NCBI RefSeq assembly: GCF_901709675.1
Contig: NC_051102.1
Span: 1,642,912-1,706,911, forward strand
DNA from: Syngnathus acus
Lineage: Eukaryota > Chordata > Actinopteri > Syngnathiformes > Syngnathidae
Length of the DNA: 64,000 nucleotides
Reading direction: 5' to 3'
Below, piece after piece: positions 35,972 to 48,963 of this stretch. The notes under the pieces are model-generated. The model had not been told where the DNA came from. It made no database searches and was given only the letters and a program-made list of their open reading frames with translations. Each line of letters begins with the position of its first letter. The first letter of the stretch is position 1. A program made the position numbers and the translations under genes.

Positions 35972-37537
35972 TTAGATCTCCTTTACTTTGCTCAATTGCA
36001 GATTGCCATTGGTGTGGCTGTGCTGGTGGCGGTTGTTCTGGTCGCCGCTGGCATTGCCGTTGTGTTGGTGGGTGCCGTTAGCCAGCGGGGGGCTGGGTGG
36101 GGCCCGGTCACCCCCGCCCTTGAGTTGGGCGACGGGCAGCCGTTTGCCCCGGATGTAGGCCTGCAGCCAGAAGTTGGAGAAGAGCATGAAGAAGAGTACA
36201 CCGTACATCCAGATCACGTGGATCCACAGGGGCATCTGGTAGTCGCATTTCTCCATGAAGTAGTACTGGCTGATGTGCACCGACACTACGATGAACTGCG
36301 TCTGACGGAAACCACGCAACATGTGTTCACACAACTGATTTGTTTCATTTCACCAAATTCATATTCAAAAAATGGGGATGACTTGAATTGGATTCTGCCG
36401 ATACCATAAATGTTGCTATGCTAAATTTAATCTAAATCCAAACTCACTTTTCAGAAAATGGATTTGATTGTCTTTATGATTTGAATTTGATTCCTGCACA
36501 ACCTACCAGCTGGATGGCGGTCATGTACTTCTTCCACCACAGGAACTTTTTGAAGCGCGGCCCGGCCGCCGCCAGCCCATAGTACGTGTACATGATGACG
36601 TGGACCGTGGCGTTCACCATGGCGTGGAAGGAGCCCATACCGCCGGCTGCGATGGGAAAAATCTGGGTCAGCTGTGACAAGTTGCCGTCAGCAACAGAGT
36701 ATGTGAGCGCGAACCAGTCCTCACCAGGAGTCAGCATGACACCCCACCACCACGACCAGGGCATGACAGAGTGATGGAACACGTGGAGAAAAGTGATTTG
36801 ATTTTGTTTCTTCCTCAACACAAAGAATACCTGAAATGACGTCGACTGAGAATCAGTTATGTCATGTCAGAATAAAAAAACTAGTAATCCCACTAATGCG
36901 CACCGTGTCGAGAAGTTCGATGAACTTGGAAAAGAAAAACAACCAACCCACTCGCACCATCTGAGGGAAAGAAGGAAGCATTCTTGAGTTGATGTGTATA
37001 TAAAAATACTTATTTGCCTTTTGTTTAAGATCAAGATTTGCCGACTTACCCGAAGCGCCTGCGCACTCCTGGAGGGATCAATAAGATCACATTTCCACGT
37101 GAAGGTGGTGCCCCATCCAGACATCAGGAACTGGAGGCCGAGACACATCCGCAGTTAGTTCACATCAAATGGAACCAATTGGCCTTTTGAAGCAGGTTTC
37201 TCATACCTCGTACACGAGGAAAGCGTTGAGGGCGACCATGCCAAAGTTGTAGACCACCATGGCCGTGTTGAGGTGGAAGGGATTGCGGTTGGCCATTAGG
37301 CGAGGCCCCAAGTAGACGGCGAAGATGACGTAGCCCACCAAGAGGCTGGTCATTTTCAGGGGACAGTGCACCAACGGGTAGTCTTTGACCCGGGGGTCTG
37401 GAAAGAACAAGGCCATGTTGACGTCGTCGCGGTTGTTTGATTTTGTTGGTAAGCAATTTGAGATCACGCAACTCACCGCATTTGGACAGCAGGTCGTTGT
37501 AGAATTCCAAAATATTGGATCCGACGTCTCGCAGCAT
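35972..37537 (-). CDS. elovl1: Very-long-chain fatty acid elongase 1
   Basis: An ER membrane condensing enzyme that adds malonyl-CoA carbons to long acyl-CoAs. Exons, 5' to 3': 37537-37477, 37397-37207, 37130-37050, 36960-36904, 36830-36725, 36646-36507, 36301-35972; 321 aa (human 279; the extra length is in the tail). The histidine box HVFHH is at about residue 145, just after the KKQNQITFL loop. About seven membrane spans. The C-terminal tail is His/Asn-rich and ends KVKEI; a basic motif near the end could act in ER retrieval. The ATG used is the first in a 5' exon whose acceptor lies just upstream (about 37560). Whether this is the a or b paralogue cannot be told here. The 78-bp intron 36647-36724 has no in-frame stop. 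Confidence 0.95.
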
Positions 37538-38723
37538 GGTGACTGCTCTCCTCTTTTCCTGAAAGAAGACGCCATAGTCAAAGCCGCTGTGTGTTTCGCC
37601 GTTCACCTAAACAAACAGTGGGCAGCTGCACGGCCACAATGCTGATAAAGCCTCACACATCATGCTCATCTCACGTTCTCCAACCTTTGGTGCCCCAAGG
37701 CACATATTTTACATTAGAAAGACTGAATGCATGACACTAATATTGACACAATCACAATATTTAGCTCCGCCCACACCACTCATATAGTCACAAATTGACT
37801 CAGTGTGAAATCGGGGGCCTGTTGAGTTGAACCTAAAAGTTGATATGGTGTTCATTGCACCTTCTGCCATCTCAAGCCTCGTATTTATTTCCCTGCCCGT
37901 CACTATACAATGCTGGCATAGATCAAGGAAAATACGGTTCATTATTCGCAGGCGGGCCGATGAAGTGAAATGGGTTGATCCCCGATTTACCAACACGGGA
38001 AGCCCGGATGAAATCACAAAAGCTGTATTTGAAGCGAGCTATTCATTTATGTCGTCAGGGGAGAACAATGAAATTCTCCCCGGCTGACTAACAGAGCAAG
38101 TCAGACGGGTGAGGTGAAGCACGGAGCCGAGTGACGGTGTTTTTTTTCAGGGCGTGCGATTGCCAAATAAACACCAGGGGCATGTTTGGAAACTGGCGAA
38201 TACCAACTTGTACGTGACACACGCTTTGGAAAAAAACCACAACTGCGGAGGCTACTTTGAAGGCCAGCCCCTCCCACCCCCAGTTCTGAACGCAAGCCAA
38301 AACCTACGACTTGCCAGAACATCAATCAGGCATGCCGACAGCAAAATGGAAGGAGGGCAAGGGTTGGATCACCATTTGCTCAAAGAACTTCAACATATTC
38401 AAGATCAACAAATGCTAAACCATTAAAAGCATTCAAGTGCATTAAATCTAATCTTTTTCACAATGAATTGCCTTTTTTTTATTTTATTTAAGTATTCATC
38501 CACTGATTCAAACTGCTTACAAACGTTGCATTAGCACAATTGTTTCCCCATGTGTTCACATTTTATTCCTTCAAATTAAAAAGATTGTTTAGTGAAAATG
38601 TTGAACATTTTAGCTGACCAAAATATCTTCGCCGGTTCAGTTAAGTACAAGTTGTAAAAGCATTGGGGTGAAGAAGTGTGAGCAAAGGTGTTGAAAAGTG
38701 CATCCCATCCGGTTGTGACTCAC

Positions 38724-38996
38724 CTGCTGAGTCCTCAGCTCTCGCTCCCGTAACAGCCAGGGCGCACGCTCAGGCAATCAAACACTAAAAAAACAGTCAG
38801 TGAGGAGCAACAGGTGGAAGGCGGCCAAACCACAGCGCCGCTTTCCCGGCCCCAGCTTCGCCGGGTCGCGAACGCAAATATTCCAAAGAGACAGATGAAG
38901 TGGGCTTGGGGTTGAGCTGGGGGGTACTCCAGATGCGAGGTAGTGAGTGTCAAACTGAGATTAGCGCGGCAGGCCAAGCACTCCGCTCCATTTAAA
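38724..38996 (-). promoter_or_regulatory. elovl1 non-coding first exon and promoter
   Basis: On the minus strand a TTTAAA box (38991-38996) in GC-rich sequence is followed by a probable 5' UTR exon that ends at 38724 before GTGAGT. Between it and the coding exons (37610-38720) are repeat-like fragments and no coding exon. Confidence 0.5.
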
Positions 38997-39189
38997 GCCC
39001 TGCTGGAAGTCGTAGAGTGCAGGCAAGTTTCAGAACCGCACCCTGTTTCAATGGGAGGCTCCGCCTACCTGTCCTCACTCTGCCTGCTTGTGATTGGCCA
39101 GCCTTCTCAATGGGCTCGTGGGAAGGGCTCTCCCATTGTTAGATAAAGCCACACTTACTACAAGAATGCTCATTTCCTCCCTAAATGTA

Positions 39190-39440
39190 GGCTTCAAATG
39201 CCGGTTGGAGAGTCAAAATTTGGGTTCTGTGGGCAGGTATGGGTTTTCAAACAAGGGTTAGGTTTCCCATTCAGGGTTATAAGACGGTTTTAGAGTATCA
39301 AATGAGGATTTTAAAAGCTTGGCATCGGGTTTCAAAATTGGGTTTCAAGAAATGGGGTTCAAAGAAGGGTTTTCAGGTATTCAAGCCAGGTTTAGGGTTT
39401 CAGGTTCAAGGGTGGCTTCCAATTTCTAATTAGCATTTCA
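39190..39440 (+). repeat. Degenerate GGGTTTCAA tandem repeat
   Basis: More than ten irregular units built on GGGTTTCAA / AGGGTTAGG spaced about 18-25 bp apart. Related tracts at 29640-29800 and 41090-41290 (opposite strand). Confidence 0.7.
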
Positions 39441-39559
39441 AGCCATTTTTGGGGGTTTTAATTTGAGCACATCTCAGGTGATGTTTTAGGTCAAAATTTC
39501 TCCACTTGCTTCTCCAATCAATTGTGGAGTATAGATGATGCTCACAAGCCTGAGTCATG

Positions 39560-39980
<421 letters not shown>

Positions 39981-39989
39981 CACATGGCG

Positions 39990-41640
39990 GCCATTTGCCA
40001 AAATCGGCCTGTAGCTTTCATGTACAAATCAGCAAAATTGACTACTTTCAGTGTAGGCCTACATATTGATAGTCAGACATGTGTTTTTAATCATTTATTG
40101 AATGGGTCACATTGACCCGCAGCATCATTAAAATTGCTGGTTGATCAATTTAATTTTCTGTGCACAGCATTAGATTATGTCACTCTATCGGAATGGAATT
40201 TTAGTAATTATCAAGCTGTGATTGTTCTGTGTTGAGTTCATATTCATTCAGACATAATGATTTAATTGCCATTTCATTCATTCCAGACTCCAGTTGAGTG
40301 GGAGAGTAGAATTTTGTTTTTAATTTTTCTCGGCTATGTTGCATGTTTTTGGGGCATTCCGTGAAACTCGATTGCTGCGTATGTTAATGAGCCCAGTTTC
40401 AATGTTGGTAGAACACACCGGAAATTTTTCCCCAACCTTCTAGGTGACCACCACTTTAATGAGTACTTGGGTAAAGCATAGTCAACAGTTTTTGCTTCTC
40501 CTGGTCCTGTGACACAAATCGAGAAAGCACAATACCACAAAACAGCACAGCAAATTTGCTCATCAGCCGTAGTTTTCCACTTAACAGAATCAGCAAAGAA
40601 TTCTCGAGCTCCACAAGCCTTCCCACTCGTCCTCAATTAATCAATCATGGCATCATTCTGATTGCTTAAGTTGCAAAAATTCATGAATGGATCCCGGAAA
40701 AACACGTGTGAATTCACAGCTTGCAGAATTGCCTAACATGCGTCACATTGAGTTTATAAATTCCATCAGTGTGACACAGACATTCCTTGTGTGGGTCGAC
40801 TGAAAACAAGATGCATGTTTGGCTTGGAAGTGAATTTGAGTGTTACTGCAAAGCGGGTTACAGCCACATACCAAAAATGAAAACAATGTGCAAGGGCCCG
40901 ATTCAATGTCTCTAAAAGATTATCTTGTTGTCATGTGGTGTTACGTATATCGAGAGAGATTTTTTTCACCTAAATTGTATCGTAAGTGTTGAACAGGTTT
41001 AACACTTATGATTGTCGGCCTTTTCTAAATCACAGGATAATCTTGACGAAAACTAGTGAGAAACACTGACACCAAGTGGACAAACCTAAACACACCCTAA
41101 CCCAACAATTGAAACCCGAAAATTGGTTTCGACACTCTAATTATATTTCTAACTCTAGTTTGAAATCCTAATGCTGTTTTAATAACTCCGGTTTGAAACC
41201 TGATCCGAGTTTTTAATTCTCACCCCGTTTTAAATACCTCACCACTGAGTTTAAAAACCTAACTTTGTCTTGAGGACACGAAGTCCTGGGTTTACGATGA
41301 CTCACCCGTCATACGACGTTTCAAGATTACGAACAGAACGTCATAACAACTTCCACTTTTGAATATTTAATACTTGTTTTCGTATTCATGTCGTGGAAGT
41401 GTTTCCCCTACAAATATCAACTGTCAGCATTAACAACCGTTTAAGTGAAGCTATTTACGTACAGATTCAGTCCCGTACAGCTAAATTTAGACACTTGACC
41501 GAGAAGGATTAAAACGTCGTTCGCACCTTATTTGGAATATCCGCCGGCAGTGAGTGGTTACATAAACCAGAATCTAAAATTACACAATAACATAATAAAA
41601 ATAAAGCAAACGTGGATTCCATCCGAGGATCAAGACTGGC
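39990..41640. other. Intergenic between elovl1 and bok
   Basis: No exon is seen. Positions 41090-41290 contain the inverted form of the GGGTTT-type degenerate repeat (AAACCCTAA/TTTGAAACC units). The rest is AT-rich single-copy-looking sequence. Confidence 0.5.
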
Positions 41641-41879
41641 ATTTTTTTGTATTTTATTAGAATCGTGGAAAAATCCAATCAAATTCTCCAAAAGCGGCCC
41701 TTGTGCGTCACAGTGCGTGGGAGGAGTGTGTTCGTTTGTGGGCCGCCCGACCGGTCCACCGGCCGTTTCCAGTCAGTGAATGGAGCGCACCCAGGTGGAA
41801 CAACAGGTAGACAGCTAAAGCAACTTGAGGCGTCTTCTTTTCTTTTTCTTTTTTTGTTTGGAAGCGGAAGCGCATTGCC

Positions 41880-42055
41880 TCGCGAAAGGAACGTGCAGTA
41901 ATGAGCAGCCCAAGCAGCAGCAGCAGCAGTAGCAGCAGCAAAACAATCCGTGTTGTGGTTTGGTGATTGCTTGTGACGGGATTTTCCCACTTTCGGACTA
42001 TTTAGGGCCAAAGTCCGGTTAGAGTGGACGTAGACGAGGACAAGTTATGTGCAAG
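41880..42055 (+). other. bok non-coding first exon with (CAG)n and upstream ATG
   Basis: The exon ends at 42055 before GTAAGA. It contains an interrupted CAG run (41911-41940). An ATG at 42048, once spliced to the acceptor at 42890, opens a five-codon uORF (MCKLL) that ends before the true start. The transcription start is not defined. Confidence 0.5.
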
Positions 42056-42933
42056 GTAAGACTTGGTGGAAAATTCAAAGCGTGCTTCTCGCTTGGCTTT
42101 CTTCACATGCAACAAGCTTAAATGCAAACTCTAGCGAATGTCACTTGTGTGTTTTTGTCTGCATGGGTACACGGTTTGTACAGGTACGTCATTTAATTTA
42201 ATGTATTTGTCATGTAATCATATTTCTATTATGGCGTTTTAACGTATTAATTTTCATTATTTACATTTTCAGTGGTACAAATTTATACACAGAAGATCTT
42301 TTAAAATGTCTGTTATTCTTTTTATTGCTAATATATCTTATTTATTTTTATGTATTTTGTGTGCAATGATTTTGAATATCTTCTTTTAATTGTTTCATAT
42401 TGTTTACCAATGAATTTATTGAAAAAGATATTTAGTTCCTTATTTACCATCAAATTATTTTTAGAAATAAGTTGTTGTTTTTTTTAAATCATTTGAACAT
42501 TTGCTATATTTCAACATATTTTTTTAAACTCTGTTTTCATACATTTGTCTTTTGTATAATTTTCAAAAGCAATATTTTGTGTTGATTTCCAACAAACCCA
42601 CCCGGCTATTTCATGTTGTTTGCACGTAGTTGCATAATTCGAGACAAGCAGCCGCAGCAGTGTGATTTTGTCATGCCCGCACAATAAAAGCGCCTCCAGC
42701 CTATTATGTAATTTGCTTCCACTAAAAATGAAGGGCTAGCGGAAGTTCTCCTTCGTGATTCAAAACTAAGTGTCACCATAGTTACCGTTATTTTATTGAT
42801 TACGTGCTTCAAAAACTAACCTTTACTGAGTAAGTTTCCGACACCACTGCCTCTCAACTGATCCAGTTTTCCATCTTCTTCTTGCTACAGCTCCTTTGAG
42901 CTCGGTTCCTGAACGAGTCGCCCGAAGGAGGTG

Positions 42934-45900
42934 ATGGAGGTTCTTCGCAAGTCGTCGGCGTTCGCCGCCGAGGTCATGGAGGTGTTTGACCGATCCCTGA
43001 GCGACAAGCAGCTGGTGTTGCAGGCCAAAGCCTTGTGCCGGGACTTCATCCTGTCCCGACTCAACCAGAACGGGCTGACGTGGTCCAAGAGCGAGCTCAA
43101 CCTGTCCCCCTGCCGCGCTGCCCTGGCCGAGGTCTCCTTTGTGCTCGTCTGCCTGGGTATGCTCTCGCCAGCAAATTTAGCAAAATGTGACGCATTTGAG
43201 GGCTTATCCCTAATCGAAACATTGTGAGATCCTCAAACGGTATCTCCTCGATGACTCATCTTGAGGAGTGAAAAGGGATCACTTAATAACTTTCTTTACA
43301 TCATATTTAGAACTTGAAAGTACGAGACATTTTTAATCTGCTGAATTTTTGTCCAACTTGCGAGGCCAATGAAGATTTTTTCCATCGATGTGATGTATTT
43401 TGTGCACGTTACCTAGGTGATGAGCTGGAGCGCATCCTTCCCAGCCTGTACAGGAATGTGGCCCGCCAGCTCAATATTTCTGTTGCCATGGAGACCATGG
43501 TTTCCGACGCCTTCATTGGCGTCGCCACCGAGATCTTCTCGACAGGTACGCCAGACAACAGCTGGACAACTTTTGTTCTTGTGATAGTATTAGGATGTTG
43601 TCTTGAAAATATACATTTAAAAAATAAAAAAAAAAACTTGATTCTAACATTGTCTTTAATCTTAAAAATACCAATTTTCTCTTGAAAATATATAATTATT
43701 TTTTAAATTCTTGTTGTATTCTGACTAATGTTGAAACTATATATAATAAATACATTATAAATAAAATAAATCTATCTTTAGCCTCAGAATACTACAATGT
43801 CAATTCTAAAATCTTTTTGGGGTCTGAAATATCTGACTTTATTCTCATATTTGTCTGACTTTAATCTTGAAAAGACATGCCTTTTCAGATATCCAGATTA
43901 TTTTCATCATATTACAACTTTACTCTCAACAACATTCAGCGGGAAAAAACCAATTACCTCAAACAAATTGTTTAAAAAAAAAAAAGAAAAACTCAAATTC
44001 TCTGACTTTAATCTGAACCTTAGTCTCGTGTGATGTATGTGATTTGTGGCCTTGATCAGATAAAAAGTAATGTAACCAAAATATACCGTATTATTACATC
44101 CTAAACATTTTTTTAAAGAAAGGTTTGTGTTTTGCGAGCGACTGAGCGCACGTCGTCTTGTCTTGACGTGTTGAGCCCCACCCGCGTGTGACACCTTGAA
44201 TGCCTAGCATGCGTTGCATCTTTTGAGAAGGCCGCACCCGTTCAAGTGCAATCCCGCTCGCCAAATCTACGTCAACGTGTTGGACTTAAACACATACCGG
44301 AGCAAACGGCGGCGCTACGCTTATGTGATATTATTGTCATCGTTATGACTTCAATCCGCTTGCAGGCCTTTTCCTTCCAAATCGTACTTGTCATCATCAC
44401 GCCCTTTTGTTCTTGATGGCGGCGCTCTATTTCTGTCCCATCCAACCATAAATGTCCAACTTTTAAAAGGTCGCATGATTTTATCCATCCCGGCTCCCGG
44501 TGTGTTGACTTTGCGGGCTTGCCAGGAACCTTTTGAAATTCATCTGCGCTTCTTTTGCCTTTTTGGGAGGTGAGAGCAGGGCAGTGCACATTTTGAAAGG
44601 GGAGGGCATTCCACCAGCAAACTTGGTCAACTTCTGGGAGCCTTTGAGACATAGACAAAAATAGACTAGGGGGGGAAAAAAAAAAACCCTATGCTTGATT
44701 TGTCCTGGGTACGTTTTGTCTCGCTTGTCACGAGTTTGAGCTCCACTGAGGGATGAGAGTGTTCTTCAAAGTACATTGATTCGTTTCACTCACTGCAAGT
44801 GTAGCTAGAGGCTGCTCCCGTCACGGGGAACACCAAGGTTGGAGGTCAAGTCAAAAAACAATTCAGTGAAAATGCGTTCGGAATGAAAATAAAAAAGCTG
44901 CACTAGTATTCTCATTAGCAAGAAATCATTAAAGAATGAAAGGGTGAATGAAAAAAATAACCAATTGTAAAATAATAGTGGTGGAGTTTTGTGTGCAAGT
45001 ACTCAACGTATTCAAACAAATATTAAATGCGTTCGTATCATCGCTTGCTAATCTTAGCTTGGAGTTATTAAATTCAATCCGTCATTTTTCAGCTAATTAT
45101 TTGTTTGAATACAAACGTTAGTGGTGTGTAGGATTGTTCATTTGCCTGATTATTTATTATAGACAATAAATCAACAAATTGTTTGCATAAATACTGTTAA
45201 CATATTTTTGGAAAAAACAAGTAGCTGAAATAATAAAACAACAAACAAATGCTGAGTGAAAAAGCGATGAGACTAATTTTAGAGTAAAACAAATGCAAAG
45301 TATTTGGGGACACTCCAAGTGTTTCCTGCCCGTGGCTATCTTTTTTCCGCCGGGCTGTCTTTATCCCTGACAATCTTCTCTCTATTCTCGGCCAGCTTCT
45401 ATGAGCTCTGACACTTTTCACGGACGCTTATCTCATTTAAACTCGCCCGGCCTCGGGTTCAGGCCGCCGTTGTGGGTCAGCGTCGGGGAGATGATTATGC
45501 AAGCGCACTTTGACCAAGCAGGTTAATGTCATTAAGTGCTGTCGTCTCTGTGGCTGCTACCAATAAGCGGCCGAGCGTATCTCAGCAAATTATTTTCAAC
45601 ACGACTGGCTTCGTGGAATGCAGCCAGTTTTCCAGCCATATCAGTTGAACAGCAATTTCTTATCAGCGCCAATGCGTGGCCACATTGTACAGTTTAATTA
45701 CCAGAACAAAGTCCTCCGTAGGCCGGTGTTTTATTAAACATAAAACAAACACGCATGGATTTAACTGCTTGGTGACCAAGATAGCCATCTATGAAAATAA
45801 ATCGAGTATTTGTGGTTACTAAGTCTTCCATGTGTATGTGCGTCCGCATGTGCTATATGGTGGATGAAATCACAAGCTAAATTTTAAAAATCCTCAAAGC

Positions 45901-46581
45901 AACGCACATTTGCTCTTAAATATTGGTGTAACACATTCAAACAATTAATATAACAATACATCAGATCAGTCTTGATCCTCTGTGAAGAAAGGCCAATATT
46001 GCTGAAGCTTGCCTCCTTGTATGGCTATACAAGCTTGTCTGTATTCTACTGCCCCCATGTGGCGAAAGCCTGCACACGTGCCATTTAATCAAAAAATGCT
46101 GAATTCCTTCGATTTTATGCCGTAATGTCATTGCAGTTTGAGTGCTAAACACAGAAGATGTTTTTGTTTTGCTTTGAGACGGAACAGTCAGTAGCATGTG
46201 TTTTTGGCGCCGCAGGCATCACGTGGGGCAAGGTGGTGTCCATGTACGCGGTGGCCGGCGCCCTGGCTGTAGACTGCGTGAAGCAAGGACACGCTGGCAC
46301 GGTTCACATCATTGTGGACAGTCTGGGCCAGTTCGTCCGCAAGTACCTGGTTCAGTGGCTGAAAAGACGCGGAGGATGGGTCAGTCGCAGCCTGAACAGC
46401 TGTAGCGAGGTGAACTTTGTGGCTCAAGTTTTCTCTGCTTCCTTCTTCCTTCCAGCTGGAACTGAACAAGTGCGTGGTGAAGAAGGACCTCTTCCCCGAA
46501 CACCGCTGGCTCTCGTCCGCCCTGGATTCCCTGCGATACTTCCTCACTTCCATGTACGTTTATATAATGAAGGAAGCGTGA
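42934..46581 (+). CDS. bok: Bcl-2-related ovarian killer (pro-apoptotic BOK)
   Basis: A multi-domain BCL-2 family effector that permeabilises the mitochondrial outer membrane and also resides at the ER. Exons 42934-43156, 43417-43545, 46216-46379 and 46456-46581 join to 213 aa (human 212). The start MEVLRKSSAFAAEVMEVFDR matches the family (BH4-like region). The BH3 is around LVCLGDELERI (about 66-78). The BH1 is VATEIFSTGITWGKVVSMYAV, split by the long intron. The BH2 is at RRGGWLELNKCV. A C-terminal hydrophobic anchor (LRYFLTSMYVYIM) ends the protein. The 2.7-kb intron 2 is AT-rich with no further exon seen. The poly(A) signal is at 47069-47074. Confidence 0.97.
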
Positions 46582-47386
46582 CCGCCGCAGCACGCTCAAA
46601 GACACTGGCGGGGATCCGTCACGCTTTTTCCTCCATCGGACCGCTGCCGGCAGCCATGGACCAATGCTTGCTCAGCGTTTCTCTCTGTTGTCACATGGGA
46701 TTGGGCTTCATCCAGAGTCTAGTGGCAAGACGCTGCAGATGAGGTGGGGGGGAGCAACTGCAGTATTATGACTCCCCGCTTGGTCCAGTTGCTTTAATGC
46801 AAACATTTTGAATCCGTTTTTTTTTTTAGCTGTCTTGCTTGTTTTAGGACCAACAAGGACTTCACACAGACGCACTTATTCACAGCAACCTTTAAACGTG
46901 TACATAGATTATTTATGATTTTATTTTTGAAACAGTTAAAAGCCATTGCAGTATAAAGGAAAAACGTGTGCAAGAGAATCTCTTTGGAATTATTGCAGGG
47001 GGGTTTTAGGGTGGGGGGTGTTCTTTGAAGATGTTAATTTATGTGCAAGAACATGTTTGTTTTTCAGCAATAAATGACAAAATCTTGCAAATATTGTATT
47101 TTTTTCGGACTTATTCTTTTTTGGCCGTGTATCAATTTCCTCAAAGTGCTCGTCCTTATTTTGTTACACGACAAGACTGTAGACTCTTCTTTCATCAGAA
47201 AAGTTTGATTCTGGTTTTGTCCATTTTTTATTTTCAGCAGTAGAACCGATTTCTGACCAAAAAGCAAGGAAAATTAGCACAACAGTGACACTAAAACAAC
47301 AAAAACAAAAGTGACAAAAATTTTGACATGTCCTTCACCATTCATTCCAGCATAATAATTTTGCATAATCGTGACCTTTCTTTGCT
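46582..47386. other. bok 3' UTR facing the nitrobindin 3' UTR
   Basis: bok AATAAA at 47069-47074 (+) and the nitrobindin minus-strand AATAAA at 47227-47232 place the two convergent transcript ends only about 100 bp apart. No other gene is seen. Confidence 0.7.
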
Positions 47387-48963
47387 TTAAGATGATCGGA
47401 CGTAAGTGATGCGCAAGTGCTCCGTGAGTGGTTGGGTGTCAATTGCCATTGAAACCTTCTGCTCCAGTTTCCCGTCCGCACGGAGCTGAAACACTCGTGA
47501 AATCTGTTCGAGATCAAGATGTGGATAACTGTCAACAATACAAAAGCGGAACCTATGAGACTGCACCGTCTGGATTTTGTACCTCGTTGACGTGAGGCTC
47601 CCTGGCAAAGGAGATTCTGGCGATGGCGTGGCTGTGCAGGTTCAGCTGCTGGCCTATAAGCTCGCCCTCCTCAATCTCCACCAGACCTGCTCAGGAACAC
47701 AAACATTTTGACATTTACACTGCTCCCTGGTGGCCAAGGAGCACAATCTGGTCACACAAATTCAAAAGCAGTGTACCCGAGTTCTGTGCCACGATAAAAG
47801 CCACTTTGTTGGTTCCCGGCTGCATTCGGATGAAGCCGCACTCTCGGTGCAGTGGCTTCTTAGAGTCGGCGTGGAAGGCATTGAACCTAAAAATCGACAA
47901 AAGAGGAGAAATAAGTCATCGCTGAGTGGCTCAACCACAGAATTCCGGGAGTGAAAACCGACGAGAAGTTGACGACAGGCTGCCCAACGTGGCTGAACTG
48001 AAGCGTCTCCAAGTAGCGGAAAGGTTTGATGGTGGGAAAGCAGCCCTCCCCTGGTTCGTCAGACTGCCAGGTACCCAGAAGCCAGTCCAGAGGCAGGATG
48101 GCGGGATTCATCTCCGCTATATATGACAAAACAGGTTAGGGGAAAAGGAAATCAATTGTTACATGGGTCGCATACTGTACTGCCTTGACAGAAATGTTTG
48201 ATTGTAGTTTTCTGTCAACAAATAAGTAATAACTTTCATATCCGTGAGAAGCATCAAATATTTGAAATTAGGAAGCCGTTTTATTATTATTATCATTATT
48301 GTTGTTTTATTTTTCTTACAGAAGTATTGAACAAAAATAATTTAGCTATTGACCTACGCTAGTTGTTATGCTATTTGTTATATTTTTCAAACTGTAGTTT
48401 AATAAACAGACACTTTTTCTCCTCCGAAAATAAAGCGCTCTACAGTACTGTATGCAGTGCTCTTAATTTCCAGCAGGGGGAGGCATCGTTCCAATCATGA
48501 CAATTCCGTCCGAGCAAAGAAGAACTCTGGGCAGCTTGCAATGACCTGATAGACGAGGTGAAACTTTTTTTTAAACCATCCAAGTTACAATTTTCATTCT
48601 TAAAACCGAAGCCGAATGACAACGAACTCTCTTAAAATAAATCTCAAATAGCTCAAGCATGTGGGACACACTTAAATTTGCGTCAAGGGGGACGCTAATT
48701 GAAATATTGGATGTTTTTAAGCAGCTAGCTAGTTTTGTCTACAGCCCCAACACAGGTTTGGATTTACCGACTGTAAAATTCAATTAAAGCCACATTACTC
48801 CGATTTTATCAATTTTAGGCACATACAATTACGTCATCAATCAGGAACCACTGCACGGTCATATTGTGCTTTATCGCCTACGTTTTTGTTTAATATTATT
48901 GTATTAATTACATCTGTACCGAGACTTAAACGTCTTACCTGACTGATGTACAGGACAAGCCAT
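47387..48963 (-). CDS. thap4: Nitrobindin-type heme protein (THAP4 C-terminal domain only)
   Basis: A cytosolic 10-strand beta-barrel of the nitrobindin family, which binds ferric heme and can detoxify peroxynitrite. Exons, 5' to 3': 48963-48939, 48116-47963, 47886-47777, 47686-47583, 47503-47387; 169 aa. The family motif is LLGTWQSDEPGEG (about residues 20-32), followed by ISHVGQP-like FSHVGQPVVNFS and HRECGFIRM. The end TEHLRITY holds the His expected near the heme. Exon 1 gives only eight residues before the barrel, so there is no THAP zinc finger, unlike mammalian THAP4, which fuses both. I saw no THAP exon (C2CH, AVPTF) upstream to 49726. Next to bok, as in human 2q37. Confidence 0.93.

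Noticed and set aside
36474-36821. Elovl1 frame with 26 extra residues after MLTPG
   Set aside because: The extra residues are a 78-bp intron with GTGAGG donor and CAG acceptor; removal restores the family sequence TPAGGMGSF. Retention is kept as a finding.
37830-38430. 86- and 90-codon ORFs upstream of elovl1
   Set aside because: They lie in repeat-like intron sequence between the elovl1 5' UTR exon and coding exons, without splice signals or recognisable domains.
42060-42880. Homeobox-like or other coding exon in bok intron 1
   Set aside because: The region is AT-rich with stops in all frames; nothing supports coding.
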